This document shows, piece after piece, positions 54,621-64,000 of a stretch of DNA of 64,000 bases (positions are counted from its first letter, which is position 1; the number at the start of each line of letters is the position of its first letter). The stretch spans positions 310,001 to 374,000 of the forward strand of contig JAMWFC010000085.1 in the NCBI GenBank assembly GCA_027475525.1. The letters run 5' to 3'. The notes beneath the pieces are model-generated. The model saw nothing but the letters and a program-made list of their open reading frames with translations. It was not told the origin of the DNA and made no database searches. The position numbers and the translations under genes are program-made. This stretch comes from Macrolepiota albuminosa (Eukaryota > Basidiomycota > Agaricomycetes > Agaricales > Agaricaceae).

Positions 54621-56235
54621 ATGGCTACGTATACTCATACCTACTACCCCATGGGCTACCAGACCGACCCTTATGGGTGCTCGGTCCCCGATCACTACCC
54701 CACGCAGACCCCTTGCCTTGCCTATCCACCTCTCCCATACGAACCCCAATACCTCCACCGCCACTGGGCCTCCGACCCATCTCTCTATGATCTGGGGCCC
54801 TCAGCCAGCTGGGCCCCTCCACCCAACCTAGCCATGGCACGACCCGTGGAGGTCCCCTCGTACCGGAGCATCCCCGGGGGACTACCAGAAACATCACCAG
54901 TACCCAGTGGACCTCGCCCGGTACCCCCTAGCGAGGGCCTCTTTGCACCCACCCCCTACTACAGTTACCAGCGTCCTGCCCCCCAACCCCGGAGTCCTCT
55001 CCACTACGACTATCCCCCCTGACACTACCCAACCGCTGCCCCACCCGCTCGGACTCCACCCTCGCTGATGGGACGATGACATCTCGAGGACTATGAACGG
55101 CAACGGGACGAAGTGCTCTGCTCGCTCAGGATCTCGCCGGAGGACTTTGCTCAACGGGCAAGGGCGCTACTCACAGAACTTGGACACGACAACTTTGCAG
55201 GCACTCCGGAGGAATAGGCCCACTGCTTGGTCGAATTCGGGGATTGCCTCACGTGAGGAGAACTCCTGGAGCAGACTATGGTAAAGTATAGGCACAACAC
55301 GATCTTCCGTGAAGAGTTGCAACAACTGCTCGATGAAGTCCATGTGTCCCCCTCCCTCCGACCCCTCAATGACCCCACAGACCCGGGCTGCTCGATTCAC
55401 ATCTGGTGGAAACCACTGGAACCGGCCCCGGCAACCCCTGCAGTCCCCACTCTGGAGCAACAACAACGGGAAGAGCGACAAAACACCTTGGCCATACTAT
55501 GGTCCCTTAACCTGACAGGAGGGCTATTCGATCAGCCCACGGCCCGCATGGTAGGCTTGTCAACTCACCATAGGGCTAACTCCGTTCCTAGCATCTTCGA
55601 GACCTGGGGACAGTCCCAGAGACCCCTGGAACCCCTCCCGACCCCCAGCCCCGGCGAACCCTGGCAGACCCTGCGCAGACACCCCTAGCACGGACGACAT
55701 GCTGGCCTACATCAACGAGCTCACGTGTGGCAACAATGAACCATGTCCCGCGCCCGTGCCTGCCCCAGCACCGCCCCCTACGTCAGTCCCAGCCCCTCCA
55801 GAACCCAACTTTCACCATGACCCCCTGCCCCACTTCGATCTGCGGAACCCCCCACGGCCTCCAATGCAAGTGTGACCTTCCTGGGTTGAACGTCCCCTGC
55901 GCAACCCGGCACCTGGCCCCCCTCAGATCAACCCAACACCACCGAACCCTCTCCGACCGCCCCCGCCACCCCTGGCCAAGCCTTGAGGACGACCCCCAGG
56001 CCCCCCACCTCTGCCACCCCCTGCGTGGAGACCCGGGCCTCCCCCTGGCAGGAATGAACCCCCCTGGGACAACGGACCCCCAGGTGAGCCACCCGGAGGA
56101 GGCCCTCCAGGCGGGTGGGGTCCTGCCCTTGGCACCTTTCCTCCACAAGGAGGGGGGGGTAACCATTACTACTACTACTACAATGCCGGCCTCCCTTCCC
56201 GCAACGCTATCGGACTGGATGACGCTGATGCAAAA
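54621..56235 (+). pseudogene. Gag, N-terminal part, of gypsy element E
   Basis: ATG 54621 starts MATYTHTYYPMGYQTD, a Tyr/Pro-rich region up to 55022. Further pieces are at 55093-55284, 55278-55688 (VKYRHNTIFREELQQLLDE) and 55727-56235 (Pro-rich, ending NAIGLDDADAK). Frameshifts and stops separate them. Gag resumes at about 60628 after element F. Confidence 0.7.
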
Positions 56236-57153
56236 TGTAAGCTTTATTTATGTAAAAGTAGCTCAAGTGTAATTGAACTAGACTTTTGAGTAAATATTAC
56301 TTTATTTCACAAAGATCGTGGGGCTAAGTTGCGCGCACTAATACTTTGTAATAGTAGTATAATTTTTAATTGATTTATTAAGAGTTTGCTTAGAGCGCAC
56401 TCAAAAATGGGTCAAAATAGTATTAATACTAAACCCGAAGTAAATCTATCTGCGTAAGGCCTAAGACGTCCGCTCCCTGGGGACTCCGAGCCATGGCAAG
56501 TCGATTACTTGCCCGACTCCCCCAATTTCTTCCTCTTTTTATATCCTACGTTCCAACGCACGGACCACGTTGTACTGGTGTGTTTAGCCATCATTTCAAC
56601 GTGTAACCGGCACTGGGTACTCAGTTCAACGTGTTGCCGGGCCTGGGTGCTCGGTTAGTGGCTTTTCCGGTGCTGGTGTGCGTGGTCATCCTTTTCTTTC
56701 TGGCTAAACCTTCTTCCGTTGCCTGGTAACTTCCCTCTCCTTCTTTATCTACTCATCCTTTCCTCCTGGAGCTTCCTTCCTCATGCCGTGGCCATAGCGA
56801 GTCGAGTCGTGCAATCGAGGGCAGGGTATGAGACGTGTCGAGGTCAGGAAGGAGGGTTGATGGCAGAGCCGAGGATGATGTCAGCACCTGATGGGCTGAT
56901 CTCGGATTTTTGTTCCGATTTTCCTTTCTGCCGAGCACTGCCACTGCCCCGGCTGCCAGTATCCCTCGGTCGCAGTGTGCTCGTACTGTTGGCTCATCGA
57001 TTCATAGCTTGGGGTGTATTTTTGAGGTGAGTCCCCCTTTTGTCTACAGTTTTCGATGGATGCTTACAGTTTTCGGCATCAATTAGGGGATTTTAAGGGG
57101 ACTTTGTTACTTTATTGTTGTGTTGTCTGCCTCGGATAGAGGCAGACGTATCA
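56236..57153 (-). repeat. 3' LTR of gypsy element F
   Basis: TGTAAGC...GTATCA in plus orientation. Its right end holds the perfect 9-bp hairpin GTCTGCCTC-ggata-GAGGCAGAC (57125-57147). The purine tract GCGGGGGAGG on the minus strand abuts it, as expected for a polypurine tract. Confidence 0.75.
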
Positions 57154-57893
57154 CCTCCCCCGCACTAATGAAATGACTGCCCTCAGTCACTGTATCATAC
57201 ACTGGTGCACCCAAGGTCTCTGATTGCCTTCTTTCCTTTCCTCTCAACTGCTCAATCATACCCGCTCTGGGTTTTAAGCATGACTCCACTTGCTACTGTA
57301 TGGCTCCTCAGTGCTCCCCTATTCCATAGTACCCAATAAGATTCCTTTACCCCAAAACGGCGGGATTCTTAAGTCAATTTTACTATTCAATAAAATTTCG
57401 AATCTCTTTTGCCAATTTCGTAGTAAATTCCTCCTTGCTCTGGGTTCAAACTATCAATGCCGGCACTTTGTGTCAGCAACCTAATCCAATTATATTCCAC
57501 CACTCCGTTTCGAACTTGCAAGCCAACCTTATTAAGTCAACGTTGAGTCTTTTTGCTGACTTAAAAGTCGCAGATAACTAGTTCCTCCCTGAGGATTTGA
57601 ACGTGAACATTGACTTAACATCAATGTTTTAGTGCATCCTTGGGGGTTTGAACTCGAGCACTGGCACGCTGCATCAACATTTCTTTCATGATTAAGTCGT
57701 AAGACTCAGCCCATACTCGAACACCGGCTCCTCATGCCATATTTTGGTTGGTAGCTACCTCAACTAGGCTAGCATTTCCCCTGGATGACCTTCCCACTAT
57801 TATCACCCTTTTTCCATTGTACTGTTAAAGCTCAGAATAGAACTAGACTTTGTTATTTTTTTGAAATATCTATCATAGCTCATCTTTCTGACT
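57154..57893. other. 3' noncoding part of element F
   Basis: No gene seen between the pol stop and the purine tract of element F. Confidence 0.5.
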
Positions 57894-60628
57894 TTAATCA
57901 GTCTGTGGCAGATCCAACTCCTGGTCAGTGGGCTCATGGAGCTTTACTGTACCAAATGAGATGTCCTTGGTGATTAACTCTGTAGGTTTTCGTAGTTCTT
58001 CCCTCAGCTCTTTTAGCTTAGCAGGTGTAATATCCACCCACTTTTCTATGCCTTGAGGCAAGATCAGCTTCTTACAAGCCTTGTAAGGTACAACTCAAAA
58101 AGCAGCTACTCGTGCTTGCCAAACTGACCCATCTAGTTCTGCTACAATGTAATTACCACCTTGAGTCTTGGCAATTACAACCATAGGCCCATAAAATCGT
58201 GGCAACATCTTAGCACTGAATGAACTTTCTGTAGTCATGTTTTTGACTAGTACCAAGTCCAATGGTTTAAAATTGAAGTCTTTGATTGAGCTTTTATGCT
58301 CTTCTGCAAACTTTAATGCCCATTGGAGCTTGGCCTTCCCAACTCTCTCTCTCATCTCTTCTACATGTTGATGGTGCTTGGCTAGAGCTCTAGCCCAATA
58401 CCCAATCAACTCCTCAGTAGTCAGAGGTCCTTCTGGTAATTCTACCAGCCAGGTGGCCTCTGCTAGATCCAAGGGTAGAGTAGGATGGGCACCAGTGACC
58501 ATGAAGTATGGTGAACATCCAAATCTCTGCCTAATGGTTATGCGGTCACTCCACATTACATGGTAGAAGAACCAGAACCACTTGGTGCGATCCTCACAGG
58601 CTTTGAACAAAGCTTGCCTGACATCCCAATGAGGTCTTTCAATTCTACCATTAGCTGGTGAGTTGTAAGGAGAGATAGTAATACCTCTGATCCCATACTT
58701 CTTTTCCAAGGTCTTTCAATTCTACCATTAGCTGGTGAGTTGTAAGGAGAGATAGTAATACCTCTGATCCCATACTTCTTTTCCAGCCAGGCAGTGACCT
58801 GCTTGAACTGTCCAGCATTATCTGTGATGATTTCTGCAATACAGCCCCAGCGGCAAATCACATCCTCAAATAACCATTGACCGATGGTCTTATGGTTCTC
58901 CTTTCTCAGAGGTCTTCCTTCCATCCAAGAAGACAAGGCACACCTGCCATGTACTATGTACTTACAGCCATTGGAGGCTGGTGTCATGTGCATGGTATCA
59001 ATGTGAATTGTTTGAAAGATGGAAGGAGTATAAGTTACAGTTGGTTCTCTGTTGACTACTGTCTTTTGTCTGATTTGACAATTGTGACAAGTCCCAACAT
59101 ACCACTGCACATCCCCTTCAATGCCAGGCCACCAGAAGCGCTCCTGTATAAGCATTTTGGTGGCATAGGCTCCCCTATGTCCTAAGGCATCATGGGCTGA
59201 TTTAAGCATGAACATTCGTCTATCAATTTGGACTACTAGTTTATGTTTCTCCTCATGACAGCGCTTATACAATCTCCCCTTCTTGTCAAAGAAGAATTGC
59301 CTAGCAAACTTCTTAAACTTTTCTAAATCCCAGCCTTGTAGATTCTTGGGTTCTGTTCCTGGATCTTGCAACCAACTCTCAACAGTGGGTAGCAGATTAT
59401 CCCAGTCTTCACCCTCACTACCTTTCCAGTGTTCTAGATAAGTTTGTGTGTCCTCTACCCTTGCTTCTTGGTCTTCCACTGGTAACAGAGGCATGGTCAT
59501 AGCTAATACTGCTACTGGATTCATGCTTGTTCCTGGTGTTTGACTCAAGATTCCATCCCTGAGTTCCTGCTCCTGGGACCTGGCTTTACAAAGTTCCTGC
59601 TCAAAATCTGATACCTTAGTAGCTACCATGTTTAGATAGCCACCTCTAGTGTCAATTTGATCTGCAAACTCTTCAAGCTCCAAAGGTTCCCAGTCCTCCC
59701 AACCAGGTACATTATTGATCTTGTCTGGATACTCATAGTTCATAGACTTGGGTTCATCCATTAACTCAGGATCAACTGGTGGGTACTCCTCATCTCCTGG
59801 TTGTTTAGGCCGCCTTGACAATCCATCCACACTGAATGTTTTGCCTGGTACATGCCTTAAGGTAAAGTGGTAGAGTAGGACACTCTCAATCCATCTCATG
59901 ATAGTGGCATTGGGTCCTACTCCAGGATTTCCTAGCATCCCCTTAAGATACTTGGCATCTGTCTCTATCACTAGTTTTCTACAACCAACTAGCCAATGCT
60001 TGTTGGCTAGCAGAGATCTCATGAGACCATACAGCTCTCTTTTTGGTTGAGAAAATCTAGCTTCTCTCTCATTCAGGGTGATAGATCCTAACTTGGCACA
60101 AGTGCGCTTTTTAGGATTGTCTGGGTCTTCTTGGAAGATTCCAAAACCCACTGCCATCCAGGATGTATCCACTGATAGAACTACTGCACCTCCTGACTCA
60201 TAGTCAATGGGTTTTAAAGGAGCGCTTTTGGCTAGCAGCTTTTTCATTTGTGCCATTACAGAGCGCTGGTCCTCTCCCCAAGTGAAAGGCACATCATTCT
60301 GAGTAAGCTTATTGATAGGTGCTGCTACCTTGGCATAGTCCTTGATAAAGGATCTAAAGGTACCACAGGTCCCTAAAAATGACCTTACTTCATGTTTATC
60401 CCTGCAGTCACCCCATCCCATCACTATGGCAAATCTCTTGGTTTCTGGCTTCTGCCCTTCATAAGAGCATCTATGGCCAACAACCACAATCTCATCTGCA
60501 CATACTACTGACTTCTTTCCAGAGAAAGTTCCCCCTGCATATTTGATTCTTTGTAACACCCTGTTCATATTGAGCAGGTGTTCCCATACAAATCTCCTAA
60601 TGCCTGGATTCTCTGGTATGACTTCAAC
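57894..60628 (-). pseudogene. Pol of gypsy element F (RT thumb, RNase H, integrase)
   Basis: Open for about 870 codons apart from one TGA and one 77-bp duplication. RT thumb: NRVLQRIKYAGGTFSGKK and VVVGHRCSYEG. RNase H: VVLSVDTSWMAVGFGIF, ELYGLMRSLLANKHWL, VIETDAKYLKGML, HVPGKTFSVDGLSRRP. Integrase: HDALGHRGAY...CHNCQ zinc site, IHIDTMHM, IITDNAGQF and GRIERP for the DDE triad, then a C-terminal SH3-like part ([26 protein letters not shown]). A TGA at 58095-58097 stands in place of an expected Arg codon; coding potential continues to TAA at 57894. The ORF is the best preserved pol in the window and was probably inserted recently. Confidence 0.85.
58632..58785. repeat. Exact 77-bp tandem duplication (assembly-type)
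   Basis: 77 identical bases in the integrase core of element F, right at the catalytic Glu. Reading through with only one copy gives an unbroken integrase. Confidence 0.95.
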
Positions 60629-61662
60629 GCTCGCGATGCCCTCGCCCACGAAGGACGTCTGGACATTCAAAAGCCCGATGCATTCATGGGCTGGGACCCC
60701 TGAAAATGGCGTACATTCCTCACTCAGTGTCTTAATATGTTTCAGGCAAAGCCACTCACGTTTCAGGTTGACAGCTCCCAAGTGGCCTTTGCTGCCTCGT
60801 ACCTCCAGGGGATCGCCTTTGACCACTACATGGCCCTCATCCAGTTCGACCCCAACAACCCGGCACTCACTCGCTGGCAAGCCTTCATCGACGAGTTCTC
60901 TGGGAAGTTCGGAATCTACGACACCGAGGCCGAGGCTGAGGACAACCTCTTCAACCTCCGGATGCACTCTGAAGAACGTTTCACCACCTTCATCGTACGT
61001 TTTGAAAAGGAAGCTTATGAGACAGGCTGGAATTACAGCGCCCTCCAGTATGCCCTCTGCCGTGCCCTGCCGCAACGTATCAAAGACGTCCTCCGACTCG
61101 CCCCAAAACAACCCTCCTATGATGGATACAAGGCCCTCGTCATGCAGATTGACCAACGCTACTGGGAAGATCGCAGCGAGTACTCGAACTCCCGACCCCC
61201 CTGGAACCCTAGGAGAGGACCCCCATGGCCCTCCGGCAAAACCCCGGTCCCTCCGCATTTCCTGGCGGCCGACCCCCGGTGAGTCGTGGTCTGCCCAATA
61301 CTAACCCCAGCAGCGGCGCCCGCCCCCAGGCCCAACTCAACGCCGCTGTGGCCGCCAACGACCCAGGCGACGTGCCAGACTCTGAGGAACCCCCGGAAGA
61401 CTCTGAAGATCCCGACTTCACCGACGAGCGGGACGAAGAAGCTCTCCGGGCCAACCGACTCTCAAAAAAGGGGCGACCCTGGGTCGAGGTCCCAAGGGAT
61501 GTGAAGGAACGACGGAGAAGGGAGGGTGTCTGCATACTCTGTGGTGAGAAAGACCATTTCATCTCCGAGTGCCCCCAACGACAGGTCATGGGACGTGCCA
61601 CCTGGACCTTCGAAGGGGAGGACACCACCTACGAGTATTCAGAAAACGACCTGGCGATTTAG
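60629..61662 (+). pseudogene. Gag capsid and nucleocapsid of gypsy element E
   Basis: Capsid: KWRTFLTQCLNMFQAKPLTF, VAFAASYLQGIAFDHY, FNLRMHSEERFTTFIVRFEK, ALPQRIKDVLRLAPKQ (frame 60737-61282), preceded by PDAFMGWDP and an in-frame TGA near 60702. A second frame (61225-61662) carries an acidic linker and the zinc knuckle CILCGEKDHFISEC at 61531-61572, where the His spacing differs by one from the usual C-x2-C-x4-H-x4-C only in residue type, not length. One frameshift separates capsid and knuckle. Confidence 0.78.
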
Positions 61663-62490
61663 ACCCGGAAGACGCCTTAAATCGTGGAATCGACCCCAAC
61701 GTCTTCTCCGCCCCTGTTTCCCACCTTCACTCCATGACACTCGCACAGGACACCCTCACGGCTTACCTACCCTCCCACTCCTCGCACTCACTCCTCCTCA
61801 AAACCCGCCTCATCCCCTCCGGAACCCCCCTCAACACCCTCGTTGACAGTGGCGCCACCGACAACTTCATCGACGAAGCATGGTCTACCTTCACCCTGGA
61901 ACCCGCTCAGCGACTCCCGGTCCCAGTACAGCTCTGCCTCTACGGCGGGGGACATCACTCACTTTGTGCGTATGCCTATTACTTTCGCCAACGGACAGAC
62001 TCACACCCTTCAGATGTTGATAACCAAACTCCACCCTTCCACACCCCTGGTCTTAGGGCTCCTGTGGCTCCGAGACACCAACCCCCGCATTGATTGGCGA
62101 CATCTTACCCTTTGCCTGACCAGGGACCCGACGCCCGACGACCAGCAGCTCCCCTTCGACATCCCCCACTCTCCAAATCCTACTCCGAAGGACGGGCCCC
62201 CACCACCCCCCAGACTCCAGTCCTGCTCATCCCAGTCCTTCGTCATCAATGCCAGGCTGGACGGCGCCCCGGGACCGGTATTGGCCCTCATCAACAGCGG
62301 AGCCACTGGAGTTTTCATCAGCGATGCCCTCGACCTCCCCCACTACTCTCTCGACCAGCCCCTCCGCCTGCAACGCCTCGATGGCACCCCCTCCTCCTCC
62401 GGCCCCATCCAGAGGTCTCACTCGGGACGCGTGACCCTGGACAATGACTACAAGTTCACCTCCGACTTCCTGGTCATGTGACTTCACGAA
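61663..62490 (+). pseudogene. Protease region of element E with two retropepsin-like motifs
   Basis: The first motif, TLVDSGATDNFIDEAW, is at about 61838-61885 (a D-S-G-A active site). A second, LALINSGATGVFISDAL, is at about 62282-62332 in another frame, with Asn in place of the catalytic Asp. The two are about 450 bp apart, with related flanking words. Frames shift between them. Confidence 0.65.
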
Positions 62491-62779
62491 TCGACCCCGA
62501 TGGTGCTGGAACTACCCTGGCTGCACGACACAAACCCCGACATCAATTGGAGGATGCTCACCATGACCTTCCCAGGACCCAAAGACCACCCCTTGACCGC
62601 CATGCACCTCCAGGCCCTAGGAAGCGACCCGACGCCCGACACCTCCGGGACGACTGCCGCACCCCCCACGCCCGTCTGAGACCGCAAGGCCCCTGATCGA
62701 CCCCCAAACATTCCTCGGAACAAGTACAAAGAGCCGAACTACCTGAGTCGGTCTCAGACACCCGTCAAACCTGCTCCGG

Positions 62780-63737
62780 CCAATGCATCTGTGACCCCAA
62801 TTGACCCTAATGCACTCGACATTAGGATCATTAGAGCCGCCCCCTTCGCCCACCTCATGAAAGATGGAACTCCCATGTTTCAGCTACACACCTCGCCTTC
62901 TCTCCCAGAAGAACATCTACGAGGGGACGCAATTCCCCCAGAAAAGAAAACCGAGGAGCAAATCCTCTGAGAAGTAGTTCCCCCGGAGTATCACGAGTTT
63001 GCTGATGTATTCTCCGAAGGAGATGCCAAGGAGATTCCCCCTCACCGCCTCTATGACCATACCATTGACCTTGAGGAAGGAGCCACCCCCCCTTTCGGCA
63101 AAGTGTACAACATGTTGGAGGTCAAACTCCGGGCCCTCAAGGACTATCTCAACGAAATGCTTGGTAAGGGATTCATCCGACCCTCCGCCTCCACCGCTGG
63201 AGCCCCGGTTCTATTCGCCAAGAAGAAGGACGGCTCGCTCTGACTCTGCATTGACTACCAAGGACTCAATAAGATCACCAAGAAGAACTGCTACCCGCTC
63301 CTGCTCATTGGCGATCTAGTCAATCGACTCCGCAGTGCCAAGGTTTACACGAAGATCGACCTCCGCTCCGGTTACAACAACATCCGCATCGCCCCAGGAC
63401 ACGAGTGGAAAACCGCGTTCCGCACGCAGTATGGTCTGTTTGAGTACCTTGTAATGCCTTTCGGAATGACTAACTCCCCCGCCACGTTCCAATACTTTAT
63501 GAACAACATCTTCCACAACATGAGCGACGTCTTCATGATCGTCTACCTGGACGACATCCTCATCTATTCCGACTTGCAGGAGGACCACCAAAAACATGTC
63601 CAGCAGGTCCTCGAACGCCTCCGGGAGCACAACCTCCACGCCAAGCCCGAGAAGTGTTCATTCCACATGGAAGAGGTTGAGTATCTTGGCGTCATAGTAT
63701 CCCCAAATAGCGTTCGCATGGACCCCCACAAGGTCGA
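62780..63737 (+). pseudogene. Reverse transcriptase of gypsy element E, interrupted
   Basis: Motifs: [85 protein letters not shown], the catalytic box [10 protein letters not shown] (near 63541-63570) and [21 protein letters not shown] at 63241-63243 replaces an expected Arg codon. At 63738 the frame runs into an inverted family-A LTR. Confidence 0.85.
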
Positions 63738-64000
63738 TGTCAGGGGACTCCTCATTCCTTTCTTCTTTCACTCTTTATTTCTTCACTCTCCTTTCATTCA
63801 CTTCCTTATTTCTTCTATCATTCTCTCATTTTGCTGTTACTACTTTTTCAACACTATCTGTTAGTACTATTCTCAACCTTTGAGGTGCTCTGGTTCTTTA
63901 GCTATTACTCAGACAAGTGTGGGCCCTTCAGCACCGCTCCAGGCTGCTTAGATAAGCCGGAGTTTGCCTTTCTGACTTCTAAAGTCCGGAGTTTTCCTCC
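63738..64000 (-). mobile_element. Family-A LTR, inverted, cut by the window edge
   Basis: Starts TGTCAGGGGACTCCTCAT, the reverse complement of the right end of other family-A LTRs, and includes the reversed CTTATATAAGC region. The left flank is GTCGA; the other flank is outside the window. Confidence 0.85.

Larger units (their letters stand above)
56236..60628 (-). mobile_element. 5'-truncated gypsy element F inserted in element E gag
   Basis: The 3' LTR is 56236-57153 (918 bp) and the pol frame runs leftward from about 60628 to 57894. Its 5' LTR, gag, protease and RT fingers are missing: the pol frame begins in the RT thumb (VIPENPGIRRFVWEHL) and abuts E gag (ALAHEGRLDIQKPDAFMGWDP) with no LTR between. 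A deletion spanning F and E sequence explains this best. Confidence 0.72.
54301..64000 (+). mobile_element. Ty3/gypsy element E, running past the window end
   Basis: Starts with a 287-bp 5' LTR and a self-priming type primer site, then gag, protease and RT on the plus strand. Gypsy F (56236 to about 60628) interrupts gag, and an inverted family-A LTR interrupts RT from 63738. Related to element B by LTR ends, primer site and Gag start. The 3' end is outside the window. Confidence 0.85.

Noticed and set aside
60700..61258. N-terminal part of the 900-codon minus-strand frame
   Set aside because: Only antisense of the element E gag; the genuine element F pol starts near 60628.
60543..61304. 253-codon plus-strand frame
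   Set aside because: Out-of-frame reading of the element E capsid; the true capsid frame is 60737-61282.

Overview
The window comes from a filamentous basidiomycete. Three host genes carry many 45-66 nt GT-AG introns (two are GC-AG), and the rest is dominated by LTR retrotransposons, a Helitron relic and a Tc1-type transposon. The Gag and Pol wording of the elements at 26-30 kb and 54-64 kb resembles what I remember from Rhizoctonia/Ceratobasidiaceae (Agaricomycetes). That is an impression from memory, not a search result.

Layout. 1-6.2 kb: simple-sequence-rich DNA with no recognisable gene. 6.27-8.72 kb (+): a four-exon gene for a 768-aa protein with four C-x2-C...W-x2-H-x3-C modules, two His-rich tracts and a small C-terminal domain. 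8.7-14.2 kb: nothing recognised. 14.2-15.1 kb: two LTR copies with a paired-hairpin architecture, the first with a perfect target-site duplication (TSD). 15.57-17.02 kb (-): an intact six-exon glycolipid transfer protein gene (197 aa). 17.69-22.94 kb: a decayed copia element (-) carrying two solo LTRs of another family. 22.9-25.8 kb: a second copia relic with a ~0.93 kb insertion. 25.8-42.9 kb: a nested stack in which LTR family A is split by noncoding LTR element C, which itself received gypsy element B (26.5-30.2 kb) and the 10.9-kb gypsy element D (30.6-41.6 kb); TSDs mark the layers. 43.95-46.32 kb (+): an intact aldehyde dehydrogenase gene of 16 exons with 14-nt and 11-nt microexons. 47.1-54.3 kb: hairpin LTR remnants, a family-B solo LTR, then a Helitron relic hit by a Tc1 element (itself hit twice more), a family-B solo LTR and a third nested element. 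54.3-64 kb: gypsy element E (+), interrupted by a 5'-truncated gypsy F (-) and, at the window edge, by an inverted family-A LTR.

Three points matter most to a reader. (1) Eleven unrelated loci carry an exact tandem duplication with period 77 bp. This is almost certainly an assembly artefact (k=77 contig-end overlap), and it causes false frameshifts in several pol genes. (2) Family B/E gypsy elements have a 13-nt primer-binding site that is the perfect reverse complement of a segment just downstream of the LTR TATA box, which points to Tf1-like self-priming. (3) Several copia-type LTRs share a CCTCAGTC/GACTGAGG hairpin. It occurs twice per LTR, its stem is conserved and its loop is particular to each locus. 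I have not seen this described.

The host genes do not form a pathway. They are isolated survivors between transposon clusters.
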